The translations under genes were made by a program, and so were the position numbers. The notes beneath the pieces were generated by a model. The model searched no databases and was not told where the DNA came from. It was given only the letters and a program-made list of their open reading frames with translations. Positions 10,239 to 20,089 of a stretch of 64,000 bases of DNA are shown here, piece by piece. Within the stretch, counting starts at the first letter, position 1; each line of letters opens with the position of its first letter. Source of the stretch: Stachybotrys elegans (Eukaryota; Ascomycota; Sordariomycetes; Hypocreales; Stachybotryaceae); assembly GCA_020746835.1 (NCBI GenBank), contig JAGPNK010000037.1:92453-156452 (forward strand), given 5' to 3'.

Positions 10239-11286
10239 TTCAAGTCTGTCAAGAGTTACAGCCTTATCGGCCTAAACTCTACTACTTGTGCAGTTGCAAG
10301 TATTCTCGGAGTTACATCTCCTCTCTAGATTCAAGTGAAAAGGTTACTGGTGACAGGGTATCTGCTCCGCCAAGAAATTCGGCTTCCTGCAACGGGCCGA
10401 GACGCATCCCGGAGGCTGCTGGTCAAGCTACACTGCGGGAAAGAGACGTCTTGACTTGGGACTGTGGCTTGCATCTGTATCTTCAGTCAAAGCCTTGATA
10501 TTGCGTCGTGTTTCACATTTAATCGAAGAAGTATCGGTCTTTGCTACGCAGAGATAAAGATACTGTATACTACGACTAAAGTCGGGGGCCGATCGGCATC
10601 CGGCCAGTCTCACAATACCGACTGGGGCCGGTCGGCTTCCAGTCTTGGGAGCCGAGCTCAAGATGACTAACCTGATCAGTTCACGTTGGAACATGCAAGT
10701 GAACTGCTAAATAAACACTGGTATCTCGAGTGTCATGGGGCACACTGTGTACATTCCTCGAGAACAAGGTCATTGTTGCCACTCACATCTGGGAATCGTG
10801 TATTCCACGAGCAAGTAGAACCCTTCGCGCAAGCCAGTCGCGCTAATGGTCCTTCTGTGCCAAAACTCTGTCCTAGTTCTTCATTATAAGAGTATCAGCA
10901 TCCACAAATTGGTGTGGCCAGAAGCAACGCCTTACGAATCTGCTCTGTTTCATCTCCATTGTAGGCGTCAGACGCACCGGCGTTGAGTAGTTGTGTTGGG
11001 GCTACTTGTGTCAAAGAGGACGGAGGTATGGTGAGCGATAGAGGTCAACGCGGCCGAAAGTCCGGCATGCCGCCACCCACAATAAACACGCTTCTGATCT
11101 CTGACTGAGCCTGACAAGAGCACGAGAGACGAATTTAAAAAGTCATTCGTGTACCTTGTACTTTGCAAAGCTATCATTGGCTACTACCGGGAACAAGAGG
11201 GTACGACCGTCTAAGAGCCGTCAACTCGGCTTCACGCAGGTGACCAGAATGTTTGCCAGTTGAACCATTGTAGTTTCTAGATGGCC
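10239..11286. other. Intergenic region inside the cluster
   Basis: About 1 kb without a believable gene on either strand; only short frames without motifs. It holds the GST promoter with a GliZ-type site at 10582 and the 3' flank of the fusion gene. A missing cluster gene such as a dipeptidase or dithiol oxidase could have stood here, but I see no trace of one. Confidence 0.5.
10582..10592. promoter_or_regulatory. GliZ-type site TCGGGGGCCGA before GST
   Basis: Exact TCGGN3CCGA match, 344 bp upstream of the GST start. More CCGA- and TCGG-like half sites follow within 60 bp (around 10590-10635). Confidence 0.55.
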
Positions 11287-13502
11287 TCACGGGTGAATGA
11301 CCAAACACCTAACTTCAACACTTTCCCGAGGTTCAATATCTGTCGGGGCGTGTGGATGGTTGAAAGCTACATGTGCACAGTCTAAGAATGTTAGCAATCT
11401 GCAGACAAGGCGGGACTTTTCACTAACATCGGGCCGTTTCATCCGAGTTGCTGTCCCATATCTTGATAACAGTGACTTCGTTTGTTCGCTGCTTGTCAAG
11501 GTAGTACCATTTCTGATTGGCGGAATGCGTGAAGGTTGCCGTTTGACCTCGGAACTCATTTTCGCCGCGGAGCAGATCGCAAGGGTACATCTCATCGGGC
11601 CTGACAGTCTGATAGTCCATTGTGGCCAGCGGCCAGTCCTGAACGGGGCCATTCAATGGACGCCATACGCTGCAGCAGTTAGTTGGTAATCTCGAGCAAC
11701 AACAGATCCTTACTTGATCATTTCAACGCGCTCTTTTAACAGCTCGTCAACATTTTCAGACTCATCAATGTTCATCTTGAGCCGTCGGATTGCTCCGAGT
11801 TCCGATTGATCGCAGTGGACCTACTCATTAGCGGGGAAGAGTAATGCTGAAGATCCCTTACCATGGTTGCTGGCTGCTCTTTCCCGTCATTGTTTTCCAT
11901 CTTGCTCAAATCAGGCCGTCTCTTTCGTAGAGTATGATCGAAGATGATGACTCTCGACGACCCCGTAATGTTCTTGACAAATTCTTCAACGTGCGGGTAG
12001 TACAGGCTCTTAACCGTTTCCTTATCACCGCGAAGCGCGTCGACTGTTGACTGTGGAATCTCATCGTCGTAGTACGCAAATCCATGCTTGTCTAGAGTAA
12101 AGCATGTTTTGTCTGGGCGTGCCTCTTGGACCTCAATGCTGTAATCTTCCCATTTGAAGTTCATCCGGTCGAATCCCGGCGCCGGGTTGATGCGTACAAA
12201 TGGATTGCCCTTGCTCGCATTCCACGGCTCCAGAAACTTGACCTGGGCAGTGACCGAATCGGACCAAATTGGCATAAGCTCAATAGCGCACGGCCAGGCG
12301 TTTGTGAGGGGATATATCTTTTTCAGCTCCCATCCAGTTGACTTGGCCAACTGTCTCCACGAAACTTTGGATCTCTCCTGGCCACCGACGGCAAGCATCA
12401 TGTTCAAATCGCCGAATCTTGCCATGCGACCCATGTGGCCCTCTGTCATGACGGATTCCAAAATGATAAAGCGACTGATTGGGCTCTTCTTTATGGCTTG
12501 GCGAATGTTGGAGAGGACAACCTTGACCTTTTCATCGTCCCAGTTATGCAAGCACCATTTCATGGTATAGACCTCATACTGCGGGACTTGCCGAAAGAAA
12601 TCGCCAATGATGAGGTTCTCTACCTGGGCGGCAACGTCGGCATATTCGCCCTCGTAAAAGTTGGCCTTGGCTTGGTCAATGACGTGCGGGACTTCTAGAA
12701 TGGCACCTCGCATCTGCTTATGCTCTCGGAGGAGCAAGGCAATGAGTCCTCCGCTGCCACCGCCAATGTCGAGAATCGTGCTGTCTGCAATTTCGTGCCA
12801 GGGATAGTCTCGGAGGATTCCAGGGGCCTGGGCGATTGCGCCGCCGCCCAATGTCTTGTGGAACTTTTGGATCCATCCACGTGTGGTGAAGTATTGGAAC
12901 ATGCTCTCGTCGGTATCATAGTTGATTTGGGCCGGAGAACGAGTGGCTCCAGCTTTACACGATTCGGGGATGCCTCGAGCCATGTCGTAGAACTCATTCC
13001 CATATAGCTCAACCCAGTTCCGCCACTGCGTCCAGTGATCCTTTAAGAGCAGGGTTGATGTAGCATTGTTGCTGTAGGTGTCAGTATCAACGTCATATGC
13101 AAATATTCCATTATTGTGAAGCGTGCGCATCACTTGGCGGAATCGGTCTGGCCGTGCATTGCATTTGCTGGCGAGCTCTGGCAGCGTGGCAGGCGAGCGG
13201 AGGGCGTCTGGGACACCCATTTCGACGGCTGTGACAAGTGCCTTGGTGTTCATGCAACCTGAGACTATTAATCCCGTTCAGTCAAAGAATGAATACGAAC
13301 CGAAGTAGTGATCGGCGAGAATGAGATGAGCAGGTTCCAGCGACAGCCGTATTGAGGAAAGCAGATCTAGAGCCTCGGATGCCAATGACGAGAGCTTTGC
13401 ATTGGGCAGAGAATCTTGCAGTGCCTGCAATGCTGTACTGGTTTCAAGACGGCTTGCAGCCGACTTGAGCGAATCGACCAATTCCTGGAGAACCGACTCC
13501 AT
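11287..13502 (-). CDS. O-methyltransferase fused to AsaB/CmcJ-like oxidoreductase
   Basis: Five exons (13502-13301, 13258-11862, 11820-11714, 11669-11428, 11381-11287) join in frame to 680 residues. Residues 1-400 are a plant-type SAM O-methyltransferase. They have a dimerisation/winged-helix start (LADHYFGCMNTKALVTAVE), the SAM loop LDIGGGSGG near 230-238 and the catalytic-histidine region KWCLHNWDD near 301-309. Residues 410-680 match the AsaB/CmcJ-like hydroxylase/desaturase family, with GSSRVIIFDHTLR, VHCDQSE, INVWRPLNGPV, QKWYYL and the closing RESVEVR. The methyltransferase half resembles GliM. CmcI (methyltransferase) and CmcJ act together to methoxylate cephalosporins, so a fusion suggests hydroxylation or N-oxidation followed by O-methylation of the diketopiperazine. 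That substrate is inference. It shares a 321-bp divergent promoter with the MFS gene, which has a GliZ-type site. Confidence 0.8.
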
Positions 13503-13714
13503 GACAGTTGAGTTGAACTTCGAAATGATAGAGTAGGTACTAGTGGAAAAAGAGCAGTAGTGTAGCGAACAATGATGGTTGATCTGTTCCTCACAGGACT
13601 AAATAATGGAGTAAAATAAAGAAGGGATTGTCAGACTGCAAGATGAACTTCAATGTGGCGACTTTAATAGCTCTCCTGGTCATCAGCTGCGGCACCGGCA
13701 TTGCAGGTGAGCGC

Positions 13715-13725
13715 TCGGGCTCCGA
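13715..13725. promoter_or_regulatory. GliZ-type site TCGGGCTCCGA in divergent promoter
   Basis: Exact TCGGN3CCGA match, 99 bp upstream of the MFS start and 213 bp upstream of the fusion-enzyme start, so one site could serve both genes. A TATA-like sequence (gagtataaac) lies at about 13766-13775 on the MFS side. Confidence 0.55.
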
Positions 13726-13823
13726 TGGGTCCTTTGCCGATTTTAGACGCCTGCCAGAAACGGCAGAGTATAAACCTTTACATGTAAGCTATCGCATTTA
13801 CACACGCCAGGATCACAGCTGCC

Positions 13824-15199
13824 ATGGAAAGCATCGGGAACGCCGAAACCACAGCCCTCTTAGCCGGAGAGGATCTAGCCGCGACTGAGCGGCATCGCTT
13901 CGCACCGCGCTATTACCTGCCAATAGCTCTCGTTGCCGCACTCGCCATGGCCTCGACGGCAGCGACGGCTTACTTTGCCTACGCGACCCTTCTTTGCAAA
14001 GACCCTCGTCACTGCAGCGACACGGAAATGAGCAGGTATGCTGGGTTCGTAGCAGCGGTGACGTGTATATCCAACTTGCTAGGGATATTGGCACTTGGGC
14101 CACTGCAATCGATTGCTGCTGCCAACCGCCACCTCGGCTTATTGATTTGGATGCTGTGTCGGCCCATGAGCGCTGTTATGCTGCTCCTCGGTGGTAAGTC
14201 TGGCATCCTTCGAACAACTCATCTAACTGTACAGTATACACCAAGAATACTTATGTTGCCATCTCTGGTCGCCTATTCGAAGGCCTGGCCTCGGACAACC
14301 TGCTGCACTTTACCCTTAATTCTTTGTACGCACAAGCGCCAGACGGGTCTGCCCTCATCAGCTACTCGCTTGCTCTTTATATGATGGGCATCTCCGTCAG
14401 CCCATTTATAGCAGGATTTTTCAACTTTACCGTCAGCATCTTCATGGCCCTCGGCCTGTTTGTTGTGCTGGTCGTATACCTCCTCTGCGTGCCGGCTTCC
14501 CAGACAAATCTGAGCGCAGCCGTAATGCCGGAGGGGCAGGAGGACAGCAATGACGCTGGCGCTGTCGGAAAGTTGGCTGCCACATTGCTCTCACCCCTGA
14601 GCCCGTTTCGGACTCATCCCAAGCACTTGCTCGTGGGCCTATGTCTATTCACGTACAACATCATCCAGTCTTACATCTTCAACGCCTTGATGATCCACAC
14701 CTCTGTGCAGTTTGCATTTACGGGCAGGGAAAATGGCTACATCCTTACCATAGCGCATTCCGTGGCAGCCCTCTATATATGCGCAAGCCTATACCTTGCC
14801 CAAAGTAAATCCCTTGCCGCTGTCGAGACTCGGAAGCAGGATTCCATATTGGCACTGGTATCACTGACGATCCAGAGTCTATCTCTGGCGGGTCTGGGTT
14901 TTGCAAACCAGCCATATCAAATCTATCTCATCACCGTCCTCCTAGCCATCGGACTGCCCACCCCGTCCTACATCAAGGGGTATTTTGTCCATCTTTACGA
15001 GGACGATGAGAAGGTGGCGGCATTGGCTGCTTTGGCCGTCATGGAAATGCTTGGTAGCGTTTTAGGGCCGATTGTTTTTGGAGGCTTACAGAGTTATCTT
15101 GCGTCAAGCAGCATTTTCTTTGTGGCTGCCGGTCTAGGTGGCGTATCTCTGGCCTGCTTAGGCACGTTTCACACAGAAAGAATAAGGTCTAGTAATTAG
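13824..15199 (+). CDS. MFS transporter of the ETP-like cluster
   Basis: Two exons, 13824-14193 and 14235-15199, give 444 residues with roughly 12 hydrophobic helices. Examples are PIALVAALAMASTAATAYFA near 31-50, SVSPFIAGFFNFTVSIFMA after the junction, and SSIFFVAAGLGGVSLACLGT near the C-terminus. A charged, soluble loop around residues 230-260 separates two six-helix halves. The protein is shorter than GliA-type DHA14 pumps (about 540 residues) and is not a close GliA match by eye. It looks like a 12-helix major facilitator that would export the product or an intermediate across the plasma membrane. It is divergently transcribed from the methyltransferase fusion with a shared GliZ-type site. 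Confidence 0.75.
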
Positions 15200-15299
15200 G
15201 TAATTGACTAGGTATGAATGCTCAACACGTTTGGAATCATTTTTCACTCTACTAGATACATATACACATGAACGGAATGGGTCGCATTCAATAAGGTAT

Positions 15300-18200
15300 T
15301 CATTTCAAACGTTCGTCTACTCTTCCAGACCTTAGCCTTCCCGCTATGGCTTGATAGCTGTCGCCTTGTGTCAAACCTTGGAGGGCTTCCAACAGCAAGC
15401 CCGCAAAACTCACCACGTCCTTGTGGCAGAGACATTCGTCACTGTACTCTAACCTGAACCCAAGTCCACTTCTTGCCGTAAACTCAACCATGAGCTTGAA
15501 CTTGGCGCCTTTGCTCCATGTGGGTATGAACTGAGCTCCAGGTATGAATTCGATGGCGTCCTTGGACTCGTGGAAAGTGACCATGACGTCAAAGAGGGGG
15601 TCAAGTTGATCGACTCCAAGGCGAAGCTGATCCCATGCAAGGGCGTTGGAAACAGCAGCTTGACTACACTGTTGGACAGACTTGACAAACGACATATCTG
15701 ACGAGCGGATGCGAATCGGCAAGGGTTCCAAGAAGAGTCCGACCACATCGAGATCTTCGACCGACTTTCGCCCAAGATATGGAGCACCAAGAGTAACGTC
15801 GCACGTTTCCGAGTCGTACTGGAGCACAAGAGCTACCGCAGCAAGCCCTAGCTGGTGTAGGGTCATCTTGTTCGCAGCCACGAAGAGGCGCATGTCACGG
15901 TAGAGCCTTTCCGGGACTATACAAAGGTACGAGGATCCAGTCATAGATTTTCTCGTCCTGGACAGTCCACTCAGAGCAACAGGATAGCGGGGAGGGACCT
16001 TAGAAAGGGTTTTGGACCAAAAGGAAAGACGATTAGGGGCCGCGGGAATGTTCCAAACAGTCTCTTGAAAGGTTTTTGCAACGGGAGCCAGCTCCCTTCC
16101 ATGGTATGCCCAAGTGGCTTCGCGGATAAGGGTTCTGAGAGTCGTCAAGTCGCAGATAATGTGGCTGATTTTAACCAGCATGTGCTTTTTGGAAATCAAG
16201 ACGTTCATGAGGTGGCTGTCGTCATTTATGTCAAATGGTACGTTGATCTCCCTCTCGATATCGATGTCGTCTGAAATTTCAACTTTGGGAGAGTCCGGCG
16301 CATACCTCCTCACTAGCCCTGACTCGTAGTGATATCGAGAGCGCAAAATTTGATGTCTTTGAAGAACAAGGTTCCAGGCTGCAACTAATCTCGACTGGTT
16401 GACGGAAGGAGAGAGCTCGCAGGCATACGTGACGTTGAATGAAGAGGTGCCGTCTCTTTGGTACTTGTGCCACCATTCAGTCTCCATAGGGGATACAAAG
16501 TCTCCCAGAGGCGTTCCTGGTAGGTCGAGAACTTGGTCTGTCAGCCCCATCAAGCTTTTCACAGTGGTAGACTCTAATATGGTCTGGACAGCAACTCGTC
16601 CGACGGTTTTAGAAAGCCGATGTGAGAGCAAAATTGCCGTCAAGGAATTCATTCCCAAGTCGGCAAGATTAGACTCAAGAATCACGGTCGTGCCAAGAAG
16701 ACTCGTCAAAGCTTCCATGACGACCTTTTGATGCATCGATGTCTTTTCGGGTGATTGCTTGGCAAGGATGGCCTTGTAGTCGAGCTTGCCGACGGGGGTC
16801 ATGGGGAAGGATGATACTGCGACAAAGTGGGCCGGAAAGGCATAGGGCGGGATATGTGGCCGTATCTGAGCCTTGAAAGTATCCAGATCGAGATCTCGAG
16901 GCTGGACAAAGGCGACAAGCTGGTCATTGCCATCGGCAGCCAACGCCACAGCTTTGCAGTTCCCTGCTGCCATGATCCGAACTTCAAGATCGTCCAAATC
17001 GATTCGGAACCCACGGAGCTTGACCTGGCGATCCTTCCGGCCGACAAACATGAGCTCGTGGTTCCAGTATGCATAGTCTCCGGTTTTGTACATGGACTCA
17101 GAATATTGAGGCAGGATCGAGTCGGGCAAGAATGTGGTCTCGGGACTGATATACCCAGCTACTTGTACGCCTGCAAGATAAATTTCCCCAACAGCGCCGA
17201 CGGGAGCGAGTCGTCTTTGACTGTCCAGTATGTATATACGCATGGATGGATTGGGCAATCCAAGCGTCACGGGCTTCCCGCTTATCAACTGTTTAATGGT
17301 TGCTCCGCAGGTAGCCTCGGTCGGTCCGTACATGTTGAATAGTCGCCTGTTGGGCGCCCATGCGTCGCACACAGCTTGTGGGACAGCCTCTCCAACCAAA
17401 TAGACGGCCTTGAGCGGGAACTCAGCAGGGTCGAGAGCTTGTGCCACAGAGGGTGTAAGAATAGCTGCGTCGCTTTCCTTGAGAACTTGGAAAGGCTGGG
17501 AGGCGTCTTTAAGCATTAAGGTAGAGCCGTAGCTTAGAGCGGAAAAGACTTCATGGATGCTCCCGTCGAACCCTGGAGACATGAACTGCGCAATCTTCCA
17601 CCCAGGGCGTGACATTAACCTCACATTGAAGTCTTTTTGAAACGCTACCAAGCCCTCGTGTCTACACTGCACGCCCTTGGGTTTACCTGTGGATCCTGAT
17701 GTGAAGCAGAGGTAGGCCAAACAATTGGGTGAGAAAGAGCTTCGAATGGGTCCCGTAGCATCTTGCTCCAACATCTCCTCAACGGCCAGTGCCAGCTCAC
17801 TGCTAGGGTTGGCCTGTTTGGCAACAATACTTCCCGTCAAGAAGATTTTTGCTCTTGCCGTCGTAAAGTTGGAAGCCCGGATTGGATCGGGCGAATTTGC
17901 GTCAAGGGGGCAGTAAACGGCATTTGCCATGAGAACTGAATAGATGGCGACAACCCAGCCAATCGTTCCATCTGCATGAACACATACCACGTCGCCTGGC
18001 TCAATGTACTTTGCAAGATGGCTCGAGACTCGAGTCGACTGACTATACAAGTCACCATATGTGATGTTGTCAAGTCCCTGAACAGCAACTGATTCGGGGT
18101 TCGCCTGAGCAGCTTGTATGAATAGCGAGACCAGAGTCTCTGGAAAAAGACCCTGCTTGGAGGCTTTAGACGTCCAATTGCCCAAGTGTGCGAGATACTG

Positions 18201-19667
18201 GCGTTGCGGCTCAATGATGGCGTCTAGGCAGGATTTTATTGATGCACTGGGCTCTGTAATGGCCTCGAGGGCCAAAGAAAATGCACTAGCAAGATGTTGC
18301 ATCTGAAGTTCCGGGAAGGTTGAGTCGATGTGGATATGGCCGCTAGTCTCTACCTCGACCCGCAGCTGAAAGTCGGATATGACCCTGCTCCAGCGGTCAA
18401 AGGGATCAAAACCAGTTAATTTTGCCGGTTGAATGGCCTCAGGTTGAATGTTGACAACGGAGGAAAAGTTGCGAGAAAATCCATGGCTAGGAACGCTCCA
18501 CTGAAAGGAGATGAGATCCAACGTTGATTCCAAGACGTGGTTGACGTACTCGCCAATATTGCCGGTCACAGAAATACAAAGGGGCAGGGTGTTGATTGTT
18601 GGTCCAATGGTTGATGTTGCTCCTTCAACCGGCACGCTTCGACCTGATAAAACAACACCAAAGCAGACATTGTCCGAGTCAGAGTATCGAGCCAGGACGA
18701 GTCCCCACGCCGCGTAGTACAGCGAGGACAGCCCGGATCGTTTGAGATAGGCAGTTAGTTTGGGGTTAGGCGTCACTGTGACTCGTCTCATCCTCTCTCG
18801 AATAGATGGGAATAGAATCTTGGTTGGGGGCTGCCTTTTGGACCAGAATGCCTTGGCTGATTCAGATTCTCGTTGTTGAAGGGCCTGGAGATGGGTAGCA
18901 AAGGTTGCAAAACCAACCCCTGATGCGACTTGCTCTCCAGCTAGCGCTCGTCCAACCTTGGCAAGAAGTAGGTTGCACGATACTCCGTCGATTCGTGCGT
19001 GATGTACTTGCCAGATGAGCGTCGTCTCCTTGCCGGGACGAAACTCGACAGCCTTGAAACAGGTTCCTGGTGCCATTTTTGGTTGCTGCAGCTCGCGGGC
19101 ATATACTGTTTCGTCTTGGATGACTTGGTCTTCCCAGACGAACGAAAAGTCGGTTTCCCTCATAAAACCTCCCCTGTCGTCCATCTCGAAGCAAACTCTG
19201 AAAATCTGCTCCTGCTCCAGAACTTGTTTCCACGCGCGTTTCAGTGCCGGGATATTATGTGAATGATGCTTCTCAAAGTACAAAATGTTCCGCGGATCAG
19301 AGTGTAACGCAAGTTGCATGTCCGTCATGCGGCCGACATATCCATTGCTCGGAGTCGTCGTTCCAAATGCTTGACGCCGTGTGGATGCTTGGTCTGGACG
19401 AGAAGCGACCGGAAGATCGGGGCCCAGACAAGGACTTGTATGGTTGGCAATGGAAAGGAGCGTGGATGCTGTGAATATTGCTGAGAGAGGTATCTGCACG
19501 CCCTTGCTCCTGAGGGCTGCTTGAAGCTGCACCGACGAAAATGAATTGCCCCCATTCTCTACAAATGTGGACTGCAACTTGAGGTTCGCCAATGGTACGG
19601 ATAAGATGCGAGATATCTCGGAGAGCACGAGCCCTCGAGAGTTTTCAGAGCTCGGACAAGCAGACAT
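15300..19667 (-). CDS. Diketopiperazine NRPS with T-C-A-T-C architecture
   Basis: Intron-free frame of 1455 residues. A carrier domain comes first (GGNS, Ser42). A condensation domain follows with HHARIDG at 222-228. A single adenylation domain spans about 510-970 (TSGSTGKPKG at 656-665, NMYGPTEA near 778-785, YKTGDY near 860-865). A second carrier has LGMNSL (Ser1008), and a terminal condensation-like domain carries SHIICDLTT at about 1168-1176. That last motif fits the SHxxxDxxS/T pattern of fungal cyclising C-terminal domains. Compared with GliP (A-T-C-A-T-C-T), the first A domain and the last T domain are absent. Upstream sequence shows no A1 remnant, and the adjacent divergent gene starts 423 bp away, so this is the natural start. 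One A domain loading both carriers would give a homodimeric cyclic dipeptide. Confidence 0.9.
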   Translation of the reverse strand: MSACPSSENSRGLVLSEISRILSVPLANLKLQSTFVENGGNSFSSVQLQAALRSKGVQIPLSAIFTASTLLSIANHTSPCLGPDLPVASRPDQASTRRQAFGTTTPSNGYVGRMTDMQLALHSDPRNILYFEKHHSHNIPALKRAWKQVLEQEQIFRVCFEMDDRGGFMRETDFSFVWEDQVIQDETVYARELQQPKMAPGTCFKAVEFRPGKETTLIWQVHHARIDGVSCNLLLAKVGRALAGEQVASGVGFATFATHLQALQQRESESAKAFWSKRQPPTKILFPSIRERMRRVTVTPNPKLTAYLKRSGLSSLYYAAWGLVLARYSDSDNVCFGVVLSGRSVPVEGATSTIGPTINTLPLCISVTGNIGEYVNHVLESTLDLISFQWSVPSHGFSRNFSSVVNIQPEAIQPAKLTGFDPFDRWSRVISDFQLRVEVETSGHIHIDSTFPELQMQHLASAFSLALEAITEPSASIKSCLDAIIEPQRQYLAHLGNWTSKASKQGLFPETLVSLFIQAAQANPESVAVQGLDNITYGDLYSQSTRVSSHLAKYIEPGDVVCVHADGTIGWVVAIYSVLMANAVYCPLDANSPDPIRASNFTTARAKIFLTGSIVAKQANPSSELALAVEEMLEQDATGPIRSSFSPNCLAYLCFTSGSTGKPKGVQCRHEGLVAFQKDFNVRLMSRPGWKIAQFMSPGFDGSIHEVFSALSYGSTLMLKDASQPFQVLKESDAAILTPSVAQALDPAEFPLKAVYLVGEAVPQAVCDAWAPNRRLFNMYGPTEATCGATIKQLISGKPVTLGLPNPSMRIYILDSQRRLAPVGAVGEIYLAGVQVAGYISPETTFLPDSILPQYSESMYKTGDYAYWNHELMFVGRKDRQVKLRGFRIDLDDLEVRIMAAGNCKAVALAADGNDQLVAFVQPRDLDLDTFKAQIRPHIPPYAFPAHFVAVSSFPMTPVGKLDYKAILAKQSPEKTSMHQKVVMEALTSLLGTTVILESNLADLGMNSLTAILLSHRLSKTVGRVAVQTILESTTVKSLMGLTDQVLDLPGTPLGDFVSPMETEWWHKYQRDGTSSFNVTYACELSPSVNQSRLVAAWNLVLQRHQILRSRYHYESGLVRRYAPDSPKVEISDDIDIEREINVPFDINDDSHLMNVLISKKHMLVKISHIICDLTTLRTLIREATWAYHGRELAPVAKTFQETVWNIPAAPNRLSFWSKTLSKVPPRYPVALSGLSRTRKSMTGSSYLCIVPERLYRDMRLFVAANKMTLHQLGLAAVALVLQYDSETCDVTLGAPYLGRKSVEDLDVVGLFLEPLPIRIRSSDMSFVKSVQQCSQAAVSNALAWDQLRLGVDQLDPLFDVMVTFHESKDAIEFIPGAQFIPTWSKGAKFKLMVEFTARSGLGFRLEYSDECLCHKDVVSFAGLLLEALQGLTQGDSYQAIAGRLRSGRVDERLK

Positions 19668-20089
19668 GGAAGATGAGGTGCAGGCAAGTGGTCGATGCTA
19701 CGTGTGCCCAGAGGGATTTTCAGTATACGGTTGGCTGAAGCTAGCACCTCCAACTTTATCACGCTTAAGTCGGCTTGACCTCCAAGTCATGTACAACGTT
19801 AAAATTAATATCACGTTCGGACCATCGGTGCTCATCCTTGGGTGGCGCAGCAATCTGCCTGAATCCTGCAAAGTTCGGGGCCCGGCACCGGCAAGGTTCA
19901 TCAACAGGTCTCGTCCAACCCGGAGTTTGCTTACTGGGATTTACACCGCTATTATCAGTGACTGTCATCTGAAGACTGTAGCATCGATTCGGCATTTGAA
20001 CTAGTCTCGGCCAACTGTCGCCACTGTGGTCTTACGAATTTTTCCAACTCCAATACGCCTTTCAGATCACTTGCCTGCTTCATCCGACC
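19668..20089. promoter_or_regulatory. Divergent promoter of NRPS and C-S lyase genes
   Basis: 422 bp between two start codons pointing away from each other. No perfect GliZ-type site is present; the nearest is TCGGGGCCCGG at 19875-19885, with one mismatch. Shared control of the core enzyme and the sulfur-releasing enzyme is likely from layout alone. Confidence 0.5.

Noticed and set aside
10239..11286. Hidden dipeptidase or thioredoxin-reductase-like gene in the cluster gap
   Set aside because: No GxGxxG flavin motif or metal-binding motif is readable in any frame of this 1-kb stretch.
16827..17342. Long plus-strand frames opposite the NRPS
   Set aside because: They mirror the NRPS adenylation-domain exon and have no recognisable domain.
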